From Rhizophagus irregularis (taxonomy: Eukaryota > Glomeromycota > Glomeromycetes > Glomerales > Glomeraceae), in the NCBI RefSeq assembly GCF_026210795.1, contig NC_089430.1:5208001-5272000 (forward strand): a stretch of DNA of 64,000 nt, in the 5' to 3' direction. A program made the translations under genes and the position numbers. Positions 48,901-60,011 of the stretch are shown here, piece by piece. Below the pieces are notes generated by a model. That model made no database searches. It saw nothing but the letters and a program-made list of their open reading frames with translations, and was not told where the DNA came from. Each line of letters opens with the position of its first letter. Positions within the stretch are counted from its first letter, which is position 1.

Positions 48901-49680
48901 GTTTAAAACCTTAAAAAAATCAGGCGGTAATGAATGACTAATTTTTTTTTTTTTAAAAAAAAAATTATAGTTTAGTTGGGGTTAATTTTCGGTGAGAATC
49001 GGTTTGTTTTTGATTCATTTTGGATATTTTGAATTATTTTGGTCTTTTTGATATCAGAAATATCTCTCTTTTGCGCCAGAATTACCAAAAATTTCAGTTA
49101 CCGCAGAATATTTAACCTTATTGGTTTACGATGCTTGATAAAGTACATTTTTTAAAGTTTCGTAAATGTGCTTGATCATGATATAATAACTGTACGCCCT
49201 ATTGTTAATCAAATCACGAGAACGTGGTTAGCAGTAAATGATAAGCGACAATTTGAAAAAATATTCTCTGTGGAAAAAGACAAAAAAAAAAAAAGATTTG
49301 TGAAAAAAAGAAAAAAATGTTTCTTTTTAAAAAAAAAATTTATTTTTAATCAATGAATTTCTTTTTGTGATTAACAACGATTTTTATTTTTTTTTTAAAA
49401 AAAAATAAAAGATAAAAAAAAAAATTCGTACAATTTTTTTTTAAGAAAATGTGAATAAAGTTATTCCATGACAAAAAATGAATAATATATAAAAAAAGGA
49501 AAAAAGTAGAGAAAAAAAAATTCCTATGTACAAGTGCAAAGATCCTCACATTAAAGAAAGGAATGAGATAAAAAAATATATATGTGAAAATAATTGTCTA
49601 TTAATTTTGAACCTCCAAATAATGCAATCCTTCTCCTCCCCCACATTATATTTTTGGTTAAAAAAATATAATAATAATAA
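45985..49680 (-). repeat. 5' flank of gene C (longest copy of the duplicated kinase flank)
   Basis: About 3.7 kb matching the flanks of B (32490-35545) and, in part, A and the orphan copy at 5.9-8.35 kb. It is rich in homopolymers and AT microsatellites (47280-47360) that account for much of its extra length. It contains no conserved ORF. The homology to B stops about 110 bp short of the stop codon of the 91-codon gene at 49792. Confidence 0.7.
46127..46132. promoter_or_regulatory. CACGTG element upstream of gene C
   Basis: E-box-like hexamer 151 bp upstream of the gene C start in a block conserved with gene B; a CACGTA lies ~35 bp further upstream on the coding strand. Inferred from conservation only. 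Confidence 0.4.
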
Positions 49681-49791
49681 TAATAAAAAAACATTAGAAA
49701 AAAAGAATAAACCGAGAAAAAAAAAATAAAAGAAAATAAAATGTCCCGAGAAATATTACGATATAAAAAATATTATTATTAAAAAATAAAA

Positions 49792-50067
49792 TTATATTTT
49801 ACTCTGAATCGTACCAAGATACTGATGGAAATTACCCTCTTGAAAATTACGATAATATTGTTGAAATTCGGCAATATTTATGGTTCTTGCGCGTTGTGGC
49901 GCGGGAAGCGGTTTAACAACACCTTCTTGTTTACCAATATCAGCCATAGTTTGTAACATAGGATCTTTAAGTAATCTTTCAACAAAAGTATCTCTTCGAC
50001 GACGTCTTGGGAAGGTTTGTGAACGGGTAACTTCAGGTCTCACTTGTGGAGCAACGAAAGTTGACAT
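49792..50067 (-). CDS. Small Arg-rich hypothetical protein (91 residues)
   Basis: A complete ATG-to-stop ORF stands out from the homopolymer-rich surroundings by balanced composition. Residues 21-26 form an RRRRRD cluster, followed by a predicted amphipathic stretch (TFVERLLKDPMLQTMADIGK), a Pro-rich link and an aromatic/Gln-rich C-terminus (FQQYYRNFQEGNFHQYLG). No membrane segment is seen; the N-terminus (MSTFVAPQVRPEVTRSQTFP, then Arg cluster) would suit a mitochondrial presequence, but this is only a guess. TATATAAACAGG lies ~220 bp upstream. No family is recognised. Its 3' flank marks the limit of the duplicated kinase flank. Confidence 0.65.
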   Translation of the reverse strand: MSTFVAPQVRPEVTRSQTFPRRRRRDTFVERLLKDPMLQTMADIGKQEGVVKPLPAPQRARTINIAEFQQYYRNFQEGNFHQYLGTIQSKI

Positions 50068-53000
50068 TTGTGAAAAAGAGAATAAAGATATAGATAAAAA
50101 AAAATGTTATGACGGCGTAAACAATTTATTTTTTTTTTTTGATCTTATTTGTAGACCAAAGTGTAAGAAAACCCAGAGGCTTTGACGGATAAAAATAATA
50201 AAATTTTTCAAAAAAAATTGTAAAACACAATTTTATTTTATATTTTTTACGAAAAGAAATTTTTTTGAGAAAAAAAAAATGGACGCCTGTTTATATATAT
50301 ATATATATAGATAAATAGAGGTAACAACGAGAATAATAAAAAAAAAATATATATACAGATAAAACTAAATGAGTACACAGAGGACGGTGGTACAATTTTT
50401 GTTATTGTTTAGGTGCACCCCACGCTCACTGGATAAAATATTCCCATATAACTAAATTTTATTGGCGTTTTACTCAAAGAGAAATCTCACGCTTTTTTTT
50501 TTCTTATCAAAGAATGTCATCTGATGTAGCACAATTAAATTGGTTTTCAAAGATTATATGCAGTGTACTGTGACAATCAAATGGATTAAATATATTGAAA
50601 TAAAAAATTTTTTTTTATGATCAACTAAGAAAAAAAAAAAAAAGATTTTTAATTTCTCTTTTTCGATCGAACTTTTTTCCTTTTTACTTTTTGTTATCAA
50701 TGATCCCAATAAAAAATCAGGTGTTAATTTTATAGTTTCATTTCATACGCAGAGATTTCAAACCATACTCGTATGAGAGTAATGAGAACTCAAATGTGTA
50801 CCAAAGTGAAACTTTAAAAAAAAAAAAAAGAATTATTTGTTTATTAAGTAAAGTAAGTAATTAATTATCATGTTATAATCAGGATTTCGGATCTTTTTTC
50901 TTTGAAAAATATAAATTTTTCAATTTTTCCTTGTTTTTCATTTCGTACATTTCTTAATAGTTGATCATCAAATGCCCCACATTTTTTATCTTATCACAAA
51001 ATGTTTATTATGTAGTACTGCGTAGATCATCTATTTTAACCTGTTCGACTGCGGTGTAAAAAAATTTATATTCCCGATATTTATACCGACTGTATTACTG
51101 TATATACTGTAAGTAATACTTGTATATATAAATCAATATAATCAATATGCAGAATCATCAGCCAATAATATGATTTAATTTTGACATGTTTTCATTTGAA
51201 TATAATATATACGTTAATCAACAAATTTTCCAGCAATTTCTTTTAACCAATTAATTTTAATTGATTTAAATATTAAATACCTTATTAGTGTTTAGAATTA
51301 ATTTCCTTGGTTTAAAAAAAATTATTTCATTAATATTATGCTAATCTATGGTAGGTTACTTAATATTTAAAATACAGCTCCTGTCGGCCTTTTAATCTAC
51401 AAAATTAGTTTCAAAAAAAAAAGAAATTCTTTTTTTGGACATTAAAGTTTTTACTATTAGAAAAATGAGTAAAGAAAAGATATTCCACGCATATATTTTG
51501 CATGATCTTATCTTTTTCGGTTCCTATGTTACGAAAATATGACAATAGTTTAATATCTAAATTTAGTTTCATGAAAGGTTATTTTTTTCCTTTAACAAAA
51601 GAAAAGGTTTAATTAAATAAATTACTTAAGAATATTCATTTATAAAAAAAAAACAAGGAAATTTCCTTTAATAATATTCTTTCATATGCAAAAATCTGGT
51701 GACTACGAATGTGTTTCAACCTTCTATGCATAATTTTTCTTCTATATTTTTAAACTTTAAAAAAATTCCCCCTTACTTTCTTTCTTTCTTTTAAATTCGT
51801 TCGTTCGCGTTCAATATTACGTACGACAACAACGTCACTTAGACTTTTATAAACTTATAAACTTTACTATAATTGAAAAAAAAATTTTTTTTTTTTCTCT
51901 TTTATGATAAAAAAAGAAATAAATTACGGATTTATTACAATATTTTTAATATTTTTGTAACCTGATGAAACGCGAAACTTTTTTTTTCTTTCATGATTTT
52001 GACTTTTTTTGAAACTTCTAGATTATTTTATTAGATTATTTAGATAATAGAGATTATAAGAGATTATGGGAAAGGATATCATTATATTCACATGTTTTTT
52101 TAATGATTTTTTTATCTTTTGATAGTCTATCATTTCTCTTCTTATTGACGATTATATAAGCATTTTGTATTCTTTCTTTTATATAAATAAGGTTTGATTG
52201 TCTTTTTGACTTCCTGTTTTTCCTGCTATTTCTTGTTAATTTAATTTATAAATACGGCTCAAAGAATATATATATATATATTATAAGTTACTTATAATAC
52301 ATGTACTATACTTTTTCAATAAATTCAATAAATTCTGAAAAGTAAAATAAATAAATAAATAAAATAAATATAAAATAAAAATAAAAAATAAAATAAAATA
52401 AATAAATAAATAAATTCGGTATTTTTATAATTGGTTTAAATAATCATCGGATCTAAACTCGTTTTAATTAATAAGTTGGTGAATTATGTTGTGTCATGTT
52501 AATCCACTTATAAACTGTAATACTTGTAATACTTGTAATACTATGAATAACTTATTATGGAACCATCCAAAGGTGTGGTGTTACCCGATTTCTGTTCTTA
52601 ATTAACCATAAAAATTTTATCGTCAAACTGAATAAAGTAAATTGATACATGATACCATCAAATCAAACAAATTTGGCTTATCTACTTTTTAATACCTGTT
52701 ATACCTTGTTCAACAGAAAAAAAAATTGAAATTTTTTTTTTAAAAAAAAAAGGAATCAAAAAATAGAAAGAGAAAGAATAATATTAGAAAAAAAATTACT
52801 TTTTCGTAATATTCATATAATTTTTAATAAATCGATATACCAATACGCCCAATATGGTACAATAAGGTTCATATGACCTTTTTTTTTGTATATATCGGAC
52901 TATCGGTTAAATTTTATCCGTAAAAATATTGGTTTTTTCGGACTTCGGTTCAATTAAAAGTTACTCGAATCCCGTTGAAGGTACTTGAAGGTTCCAGTAA

Positions 53001-53321
53001 ATAATATGTCCAATATGACGGTATGAGTGTATGACGTTTATTAATATGACGTTCAAGTTATTACTCGTAATTTAAAAATATTGAAATTATTTTCTAGATT
53101 GTTTATAGCTTACGAATTTTTTTTTTTATTCCGTATTCCGTATTTCCGTATTTCCGTATAATAGGAAAAATTCTCTATAAATATGGGTCTTGAAAACTTT
53201 TGGATGAATAAATCATTACATTTTTTTAATATTTTTCTTTTAAAAGATCAATTACAACCAGATTAACAACAAAAAAATATATTCAAATATTTTCAAATAT
53301 ATTTCAATTTCTCAAAAAAAA
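50068..53321. other. 3.2 kb intergenic between divergently transcribed genes
   Basis: AT-rich with long T and A runs, TATATA tracts near 50290, 52265 and 52375, and repeated AATAAATAAATA. It must hold the promoters of the 91-codon gene (-) and the PB1 gene (+). No ORF, RNA or mobile element could be supported. Repeated TTCCGTATTTCCGTAT near 53135-53160 is the only regular motif noted. Confidence 0.6.
53176..53183 (+). promoter_or_regulatory. TATA box of the PB1-domain gene
   Basis: TATAAATA lies 139 bp upstream of the ATG, followed by an unspliced A/T-rich leader. The same consensus octamer heads the small gene at 19.6 kb. Good position and perfect consensus. Confidence 0.55.
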
Positions 53322-54419
53322 ATGGCAAGCATCAAAGTAACTTTTGGTCAAACTTCTCGTAAATTTACTATCCCTTCAAATACAACTTGGTCACAATTTG
53401 AATCTCAATTACATGATCTATTCAATATACCATCTGATACTTCCTTTTCAATTTCTTATATCGATGAAGATGGTGATGTCATAACTTTATCAACTGATAC
53501 TGAATTACAACAGATCCTTTCAGATCAAGAATCTTTTGGTACAAATGTTAAATTTAATATTTATACTTCTGAAAATTCTGATAATAATGATTGGGTTTTG
53601 GAGAACGCTGAAGAAAAAGATGATTCCGTCGTCACTATAAGTGATGATGAAATTACTTCCAAAAAAGATGATGAGATTATAGCTTATAATATTGGTGATC
53701 CTAGCGAAACTGAAAATACTGAAAACAATGAAAACAATGAAAATGTTGAAAATGTTGAAAATACCGAAAATACTGAAAATATTGAAAATACCGAAAATAC
53801 TGAAACGGAAATTAACCAAGTTGTTGACGTTCAAACGGAAGAACAACAGCCGGCTGTTGAAATGAAAAGTTACCCTCGAGTCACAGTAACGGACGAAAAA
53901 GATGATCCTTTATTTGAATCAACTCTTCCAAAAGAAAATTCTGAAAAACAATTTGAAGATTTACTAACTCCTGTTGATTCCGTTAACAAAGAACAAAATC
54001 AAGAAAATCCTGTGACTCCTGCTGAAACTCCAACTGAGTCTTCGAATAACGCTAACGCATCTCCCAATACCCCCGATGAAAATAACGAGGAATCCGATGA
54101 TGATCCAAGCGTTATTTTCATTTTTTCATCAAGACCATATATTCAACGTACTTATTATAGACCAAGAGTTAATTTATTCAATAGCCTTTTAAATGGTCCT
54201 ACACATTTCGATCACTTCAATCATTTCAATCATTTCAATCACTTCAATCACTTTGGACATTTCGCTAGACCAAGTAGACCAAGAACACCTAGTTATGGTT
54301 TTAGAAGAAATCCTTATTTCGGATCTAGAGGTTGCGGGTTAACTTCTAGAGGTTTTGGTGGTTTTGGTGGTTTTGGTAGTGGTTTTAGTAATGGAGGTTT
54401 ATATCATTTTGGGTTATAA
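53322..54419 (+). CDS. PB1-domain protein with acidic linker and His/Phe- and Gly-rich tail
   Basis: Single exon, 365 residues. Residues 3-82 form a PB1 domain: a basic beta1 (SIKVTF, Lys5) and a full OPCA motif, YIDEDGDVITLSTDTEL, at 46-62. Having both surfaces suggests a type I/II PB1 able to form head-to-tail oligomers. A long acidic, disordered linker follows with TEN/ENV repeats (about 125-165). The C-terminus has an FNH-F-NH repeat run, then a GFGGFG low-complexity stretch ending YHFGL. No other catalytic or zinc domain is visible, so it is probably a scaffold or adaptor (inference). It lies ~400 bp upstream of the co-oriented NAD kinase, whose N-terminus also looks PB1-like. Confidence 0.85.
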   Translation: MASIKVTFGQTSRKFTIPSNTTWSQFESQLHDLFNIPSDTSFSISYIDEDGDVITLSTDTELQQILSDQESFGTNVKFNIYTSENSDNNDWVLENAEEKDDSVVTISDDEITSKKDDEIIAYNIGDPSETENTENNENNENVENVENTENTENIENTENTETEINQVVDVQTEEQQPAVEMKSYPRVTVTDEKDDPLFESTLPKENSEKQFEDLLTPVDSVNKEQNQENPVTPAETPTESSNNANASPNTPDENNEESDDDPSVIFIFSSRPYIQRTYYRPRVNLFNSLLNGPTHFDHFNHFNHFNHFNHFGHFARPSRPRTPSYGFRRNPYFGSRGCGLTSRGFGGFGGFGSGFSNGGLYHFGL

Positions 54420-54816
54420 ACTTTTTAAAGATTTTTCTAGATTAGTATAGACATTTTTTTATAAATATTTATTTATTGTTTACTTATTATTTATTATTTT
54501 AAAAATTACTTATTGTTTATTATTTTAATAAATTATGTTTAAAATTTTTTATTGTTTTTAAAAAAAACAAATATATGATTTAATGCCTTTTGGCAATTTT
54601 TTTTGTAATTCGTCTTGTATAAATCAAGTTTAAAATAAAATAAAGTCGATAAAAAAAATGAAGTAATTTCTATATTTATAAATTCGTCACGAGTTAACTT
54701 ACTATGGTTGAATGATTACATCATTTTGTATAAACGTAATAAAAAGGGGAAAAATCATTTGTAATTTTCTCATAAAAATCTTTTTTATATTTTTTTATAT
54801 TCTCTACAAAAAAAAA
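54420..54816 (+). other. Spacer between the PB1 gene and NAD kinase
   Basis: About 400 bp of AT-rich DNA holding the 3' UTR of the PB1 gene (AATAAA-like signal near 54527) and the promoter of the NAD kinase. Nothing else is seen. Confidence 0.6.
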
Positions 54817-56895
54817 ATGTCAGACGTGGATTCAAAATTGGATATAAAGTTAACTTTTCGAGAAGAATCCGTTTATGTGGTAATCGAAAGTATGTTTGTG
54901 GCGCAGCATTTTTTTTTTATTATAATATCGTACAGAGTTTAACCAAAAATATATATATGTATAATATTATACCTCGTTATAACTAATACTTTTATCATTA
55001 TTTAATTATTAGAAAATAAATTGAATTATGAAGAAATTCAAAATCAATTCATTAAAAAATTTGAACATTTCGTTCCTGAAAAATGTAAAATACAATGGAA
55101 AGATCGTGATTGCGACTGGATCTTGTGGGAAAAAGGTAACTAATATATCAACCCTCGAGATGATTTAATAATTCTGCATGATTTGTGATTTGTGATTTAA
55201 ATTTTTTTTTTAAAAAAAATTAAAAAATTTGTAATCATTAATACCAGATGATGCTGATGATGTTGATTCTATTAAGATCATAAAAAGCATGGCGAATTAT
55301 AATCACAACATACTTAATTTTCGAGGAGTTATCATCGATCATGTGGTAAATGAAGTTTTTTTTTAAAAAAAACGGATTATTCGTTGTTTAAAACTAAAAA
55401 TTTTAAAAATTTTAATTAGCTGGAAAATATTAACGGTGGTGATACTTTGAGTGTAAAAGCATTAGTCAAAAGGTAAATAAATAATTCTTACAATGTATGA
55501 CCGAGTCAAATGTTATTTAATTATATATATCTCTCCTTACTTATTAGTTACAATCATGCACTTAATGAAAATCGTAATATGGCTGAACGAGGTATTCAAC
55601 TTGATATTATACGTCATATAATGATTGTCACAAAACCTAGTGATCATAGGTTAATTGATTCTACGCGTGAAGTGGCAATTTGGTTAATTGAATCTTATCA
55701 TCAAATTCACGTTTATATTGATCATAATTTTAAGAATGATTATGAGAGCGTGATCTCTGAACATGAAAATTACAAGAATCGAATTCATTTTTGGAGTACA
55801 AATGAGACACGTGAAAATATTGATTTAATCGTTACCCTTGGAGGAGACGGGACGGTCTTATTTTCATCATGGATGTTTCAGCGTGACGTACCACCATTGT
55901 TATCATTTCACCTCGGTTCCTTGGGTTTCTTGACCTTATTTGATTTCGATGATCATCGACGTGTTTTACGTAATGTTATCGAGGAAGGTGGTGTACGCAT
56001 TAACGTCAGAATGCGCCTTAATTGTTCAATTTATAGAAATAATAAAAAAGAAATAGACAATATCGATTTCAATTCTGAGCCATCTGAAAGTTTTCAAGTG
56101 TTGAACGAATTATATATAGACCGTGGTGATGCTGGGAACATGTTAGAAATGATATTGGTATGCATATATAAATATATACTTATGTAGTTATAATACTTAT
56201 GTAGTTATAATATTTAATAAAAATTGTATTATTCTTAATAAGTGCATGGATGGTTGTCAAATTACGTCAATTTGGGCTGATGGTCTTATAATGGGTAAGT
56301 TAAGTTAATATTATTTGTATTTTATTTTATTTTTTTAATTCCAGAATTATTGAAATTTTTTTTTTATTTTTAATTGATAGCAACAAGTACAGGATCTACA
56401 GCTTATTCGGTATTTAGTTAAATTTTCTCTTCAAATTAAATTAATTAGATTTTTGAAAAAGCTCTTATATTTACATACACTATATGTCATTTAGCTTTCT
56501 GCCGGAGGATCTCTTGTTCATCCTGATCAAAATTCCATCTTGATTACTCCAATCGCACCACACACACTTACAGCAAGACCAATGATTATTCCTGGATTCA
56601 AAAAGATAAGCATCAGCGTTCCTTTTACAAGTAGAATCTCTGGTTGGGTAAGCGATAAAACGACTTATCAATAATATTTGTAATTTTATAGGTTTTAATA
56701 ATAAGATAATTTTTTTTATAGGTTTCGTTTGATGGTAGGAATCGTACTTCACTTGCTCTTGGTGATACCATTGTGGTTACTGCTTCAACATATCCTTTGT
56801 TGTCAATATGTCGAAAGGATCCTTATGAAGATTGGTTTCGTGGATTAAGTCAAATTCTTAATTGGAATCATAGAATTCCTCAAAGACCAACCTAA
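54817..56895 (+). CDS. NAD kinase, nine exons, with PB1-like N-terminal extension
   Basis: Exons 54817-54889, 55013-55135, 55248-55345, 55420-55472, 55548-56157, 56243-56294, 56381-56409, 56495-56647 and 56722-56895 join to 1365 nt, 454 residues, all with GT-AG introns. The enzyme phosphorylates NAD(H) to NADP(H). Family hallmarks are LGGDGT (213-218), the HLGSLGFL segment, VLNELYIDRGD with the NE pair (302-303), ATSTGSTAYSLSAGG (337-351, Gly/Ser-rich site) and a late beta-sheet PFTSRISGW...VSFDGR. The first ~80 residues (KLTF, then WKDRDCDWILWEKDDADDVD) resemble a PB1 fold with a basic beta1 and an acidic OPCA-like loop, which is not standard for NAD kinases. There is no evident mitochondrial presequence, so cytosolic action is likely. 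Confidence 0.88.
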
Positions 56896-58717
56896 CCTTT
56901 TAAGGGATCTTTTCGATTTCTGGTCTGGTGGCTGTTATAATATAAGTTGAAAAATATATTATTTCAAAAAAAAAAAAATTCGGTTTGGTTTGATTAAAAA
57001 ATTTGATTTAGGTAATATTTAAATTAAGGATTTTCTTTAATAAGACGCGTAAGATAATTCACTAGAGAAGAAATAGATAAGGATTTTTTTTTTTGTATTT
57101 ATATTTACCATATACTGTATGTAATTTATCTATTATAGTAAATTTCGTCATATTTATTTTTTTTACCGCCAAACTTTAAAAAAAAAAGTTTTTAACGCCT
57201 AAAAAAAATTTAATTAAATGATATACAAATTCATAATAAAATTTAGTAAGAACATCAATCACGAGTGATCACGGGATCAATTTTAACATTTGTATTTACA
57301 CTATCTAAATATAGTGTAGATTAAGGCTTTGGATTTGTTGTTCAAATTTTCTGGATCTAAATTTTTTTAGAAAAGGCTTATTACTTTGTTCAACTACATC
57401 ATACTTTTACTATCTTTAGAAAAATACTCGATTTGTTTTTCATATCTAACCTCATTCATGAATTTAAATTATAGGATAGTATAACGGTTATCACATATAA
57501 ACACGCCGCGGACAAAGCACCAGTCCTTATTAGTATTAAATTTATATAATAATATTTTATTATTTTAGTTTTTTTTTCTAAAAGCATTTTTTATTAGAAA
57601 TAATGCAATTGATTTTTTTTTTTTTTTTGGCTTACAAATATTTTAAAGATTAATTTCTTCTGATAATCTATTTATTTAAATTTTATGCGAATTATAATTG
57701 AAATCAAGATTACTTTTTTGATATTTTCAAGAATGATTTCATATTAACGAGAATAAATAAAAAAATATAAGTTTCAAATATAACAGATAATTCCGGTTCG
57801 AGTAACGAAATGATGAAGTTTACTGTCAATATCAGATTTTGACTATTTTAATGACGATCAATTAATAATGGATGATAATAGAATAGTAGAGTCACATTCC
57901 CGTCTAATGCAAAAAGCAACTAAATTAATTCACTAATTTAGCTTGCTATAAATATATCTATAGGAAGTAATCGATTAAATTCAATATGCTGAGTATGCTT
58001 CGACTTTCGTTTAGTTTCGGTAGATAGACGTTAAATACACTTGGTCATTATATATTTTCACTCGAAAATTTGGCGAAGTTGGCAATGGTAGAACAAGTTT
58101 ATGCGAGTAATATGGTCAAAACAGTCCCATCGTCACGACAGTTCAGCATGTGGTCAGATCGGTTAAAAAAGAAAGTTTATTATCATTACTAAATCGTAAA
58201 CCCTATAAAAAATTGTTTTGGAAAATTGATCATATGTCGGAGTTTTTGAAATAAAAATAACTCTCATTCAGGCAATCAGGCGATCATAGGCGATCATTAA
58301 CGTCACATCTGCATTTAATCGGAGTGAGAAGACCTGAGGTTACATAAATCATTGGATAACTATTTTTAACATCATATTCTAACGTTTTATCCTCGATCAC
58401 AAATTATTCTTTTATTCTTTATTCCCTTTGTTCTTCATTGATAATAACAACATTATATACTAGCTGAAATAGTGTAATAAAGTATATTTATCGGTACTAA
58501 CCAAAAAAAACCAAGTATTTCCGGAAACGGTTCAGGAATTGCGATAATTGCGATGTATTAAAGGGGGGCGTTTGTACGGGAAAACATAATTTATATTTAT
58601 CCACTTTTTAATTCACAGTAAAAATATACCCCATCATTTCAAAAAAAAATAATAATAATAATAATATTTCATTAACTGTTAACATAAACACTTCACTTAA
58701 TATTCCAAATTCAAAAG
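56896..58717. other. 1.8 kb intergenic
   Basis: AT-rich. At 57470-57529 is a tRNA-like half: TAGTATAACGG is an exact A-box match (TRGYNNANNGG), and TATAGGA/TCCT could form part of an acceptor stem, but there is no T-arm or B-box (GGTTCGA), so no tRNA gene is called. Runs of AATAATAATA near 58650 precede the next gene. Nothing else is recognised. Confidence 0.5.
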
Positions 58718-60011
58718 ATGTATTGGTTAACATCTTTATTATTCTACAAAACCTTCTTATTATTTAGCTTATTCACTACGTTTGTATTATCATGTTCTCC
58801 AGAAATCAATAATGAGGATGTTTTTTCAATAAGTCGATCAGATGAACCCAAGAATCGATTTCAACTATATTATGGTGGAGTGTAAGTTACAGTAATTTGT
58901 AAAACTATACTTTATCATTTTCTATAAAATAACAAAAATATTTTTAAATTCAATTTTAAAAAACTGTACAGGAAACCGACTGTTGCTATTTATACAGTAA
59001 ATGGTGATGATAAACCAGTTTCTCATGAAATTTTTCAATTAACACAACCTGCATCTGATTCTTATGAGTTTCGACCGTTTCAAGACTTTTATCGAACACT
59101 TGGTAAATACAATATACTGTATATATATGCATATATATATTTTTTTAATAAATAATATTAAAAAAGATATTATATATACTATATATATTTTTATTAATTT
59201 TAATCAATCAAAATAATCGTTAATCAATCATATTTAAAACGTGATCTTTTTAAATTTTTAAATTTAAATAATAGTTATTGAAATGAACAACGTAATTCCT
59301 TTTCAACTAAATTATAAGTTAGTATTGTATTTTAATCTTTTTATATAATTTTTATAATTTGTCGTATTTTTATCGATCAATTTGATCAATTCTGATTTAA
59401 TTTACTCTTTTTTTTAAAAAAATATTAAAAGTGCTGGTTCTGAAAATCAAAGATTTAGTATTGTTTGTGATAAATGTAATAGTCAGACAAATTCTGCTGA
59501 TTGGGCACCATATCATACTTCATGTTCGATAAAGGTAAAAATTTTTTAACCTTTATATTTAATACCTGTTTTTATTAATGATAAGCAATTTCTAAGTTTG
59601 ATTCTATTATTTTTTTCTTAAACAGAATAAAGCATCTAATCTTTGTGTAAAGAGTGTAGGTAACAATAATAATTTGATTCAGTCTGATTGTGGAAGTGCG
59701 ATGAAATGGGATCTTATTGGGTATATTGAATTTTTTTTTTAAAAAAAAAAAAATTTTTAAATCTTCTCTTTTAATTTAAAAAAAATTCGATCAATAATTT
59801 ATTTAATGGAAATTTAAATAGGAGAGTATCACCTACAGGTTCGAGTCAAACTCCTATAAAAACCGATCCTAATAACGTTCAAATCTCAAAAGGTGGACTT
59901 GCAGCAACAGTTCTTGGATCTATCATTGGAACGAGTCTTATTGCTCTCGCGGCTGGTTATTGGTTTATCAAACGTAAAAGAATTTATCCTGGTCATGCAT
60001 TAAATACATAA
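58718..60011 (+). CDS. Secreted or type I membrane protein, six exons, unknown family
   Basis: Exons 58718-58881, 58972-59102, 59276-59318, 59432-59534, 59626-59720 and 59822-60011 join in frame to 726 nt, 241 residues; intron ends are GT-AG. It has an N-terminal signal peptide (residues ~1-25, LLFSLFTTFVLS then Cys), a ~175-residue ectodomain with VCDKC, a DWAPYH segment and Cys at SCSIK, NLCVK and SDCGS that could form disulfides, a Ser/Thr/Pro linker, and one transmembrane helix (GLAATVLGSIIGTSLIALAA, ~203-227) followed by a short basic tail KRKRIYPGHALNT. It is assembled from small exons too short to appear as long ORFs. A cell-surface role is inferred; no family was recognised. Confidence 0.72.

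Noticed and set aside
53520-53846. 108-codon minus-strand ORF rich in Ile/Phe
   Set aside because: Antisense shadow of the acidic TEN/ENV repeat region of the PB1 gene.
57470-57529. Functional tRNA gene
   Set aside because: Only an A-box and part of an acceptor stem are visible; the T-arm and B-box are absent and the total length is about 60 nt.
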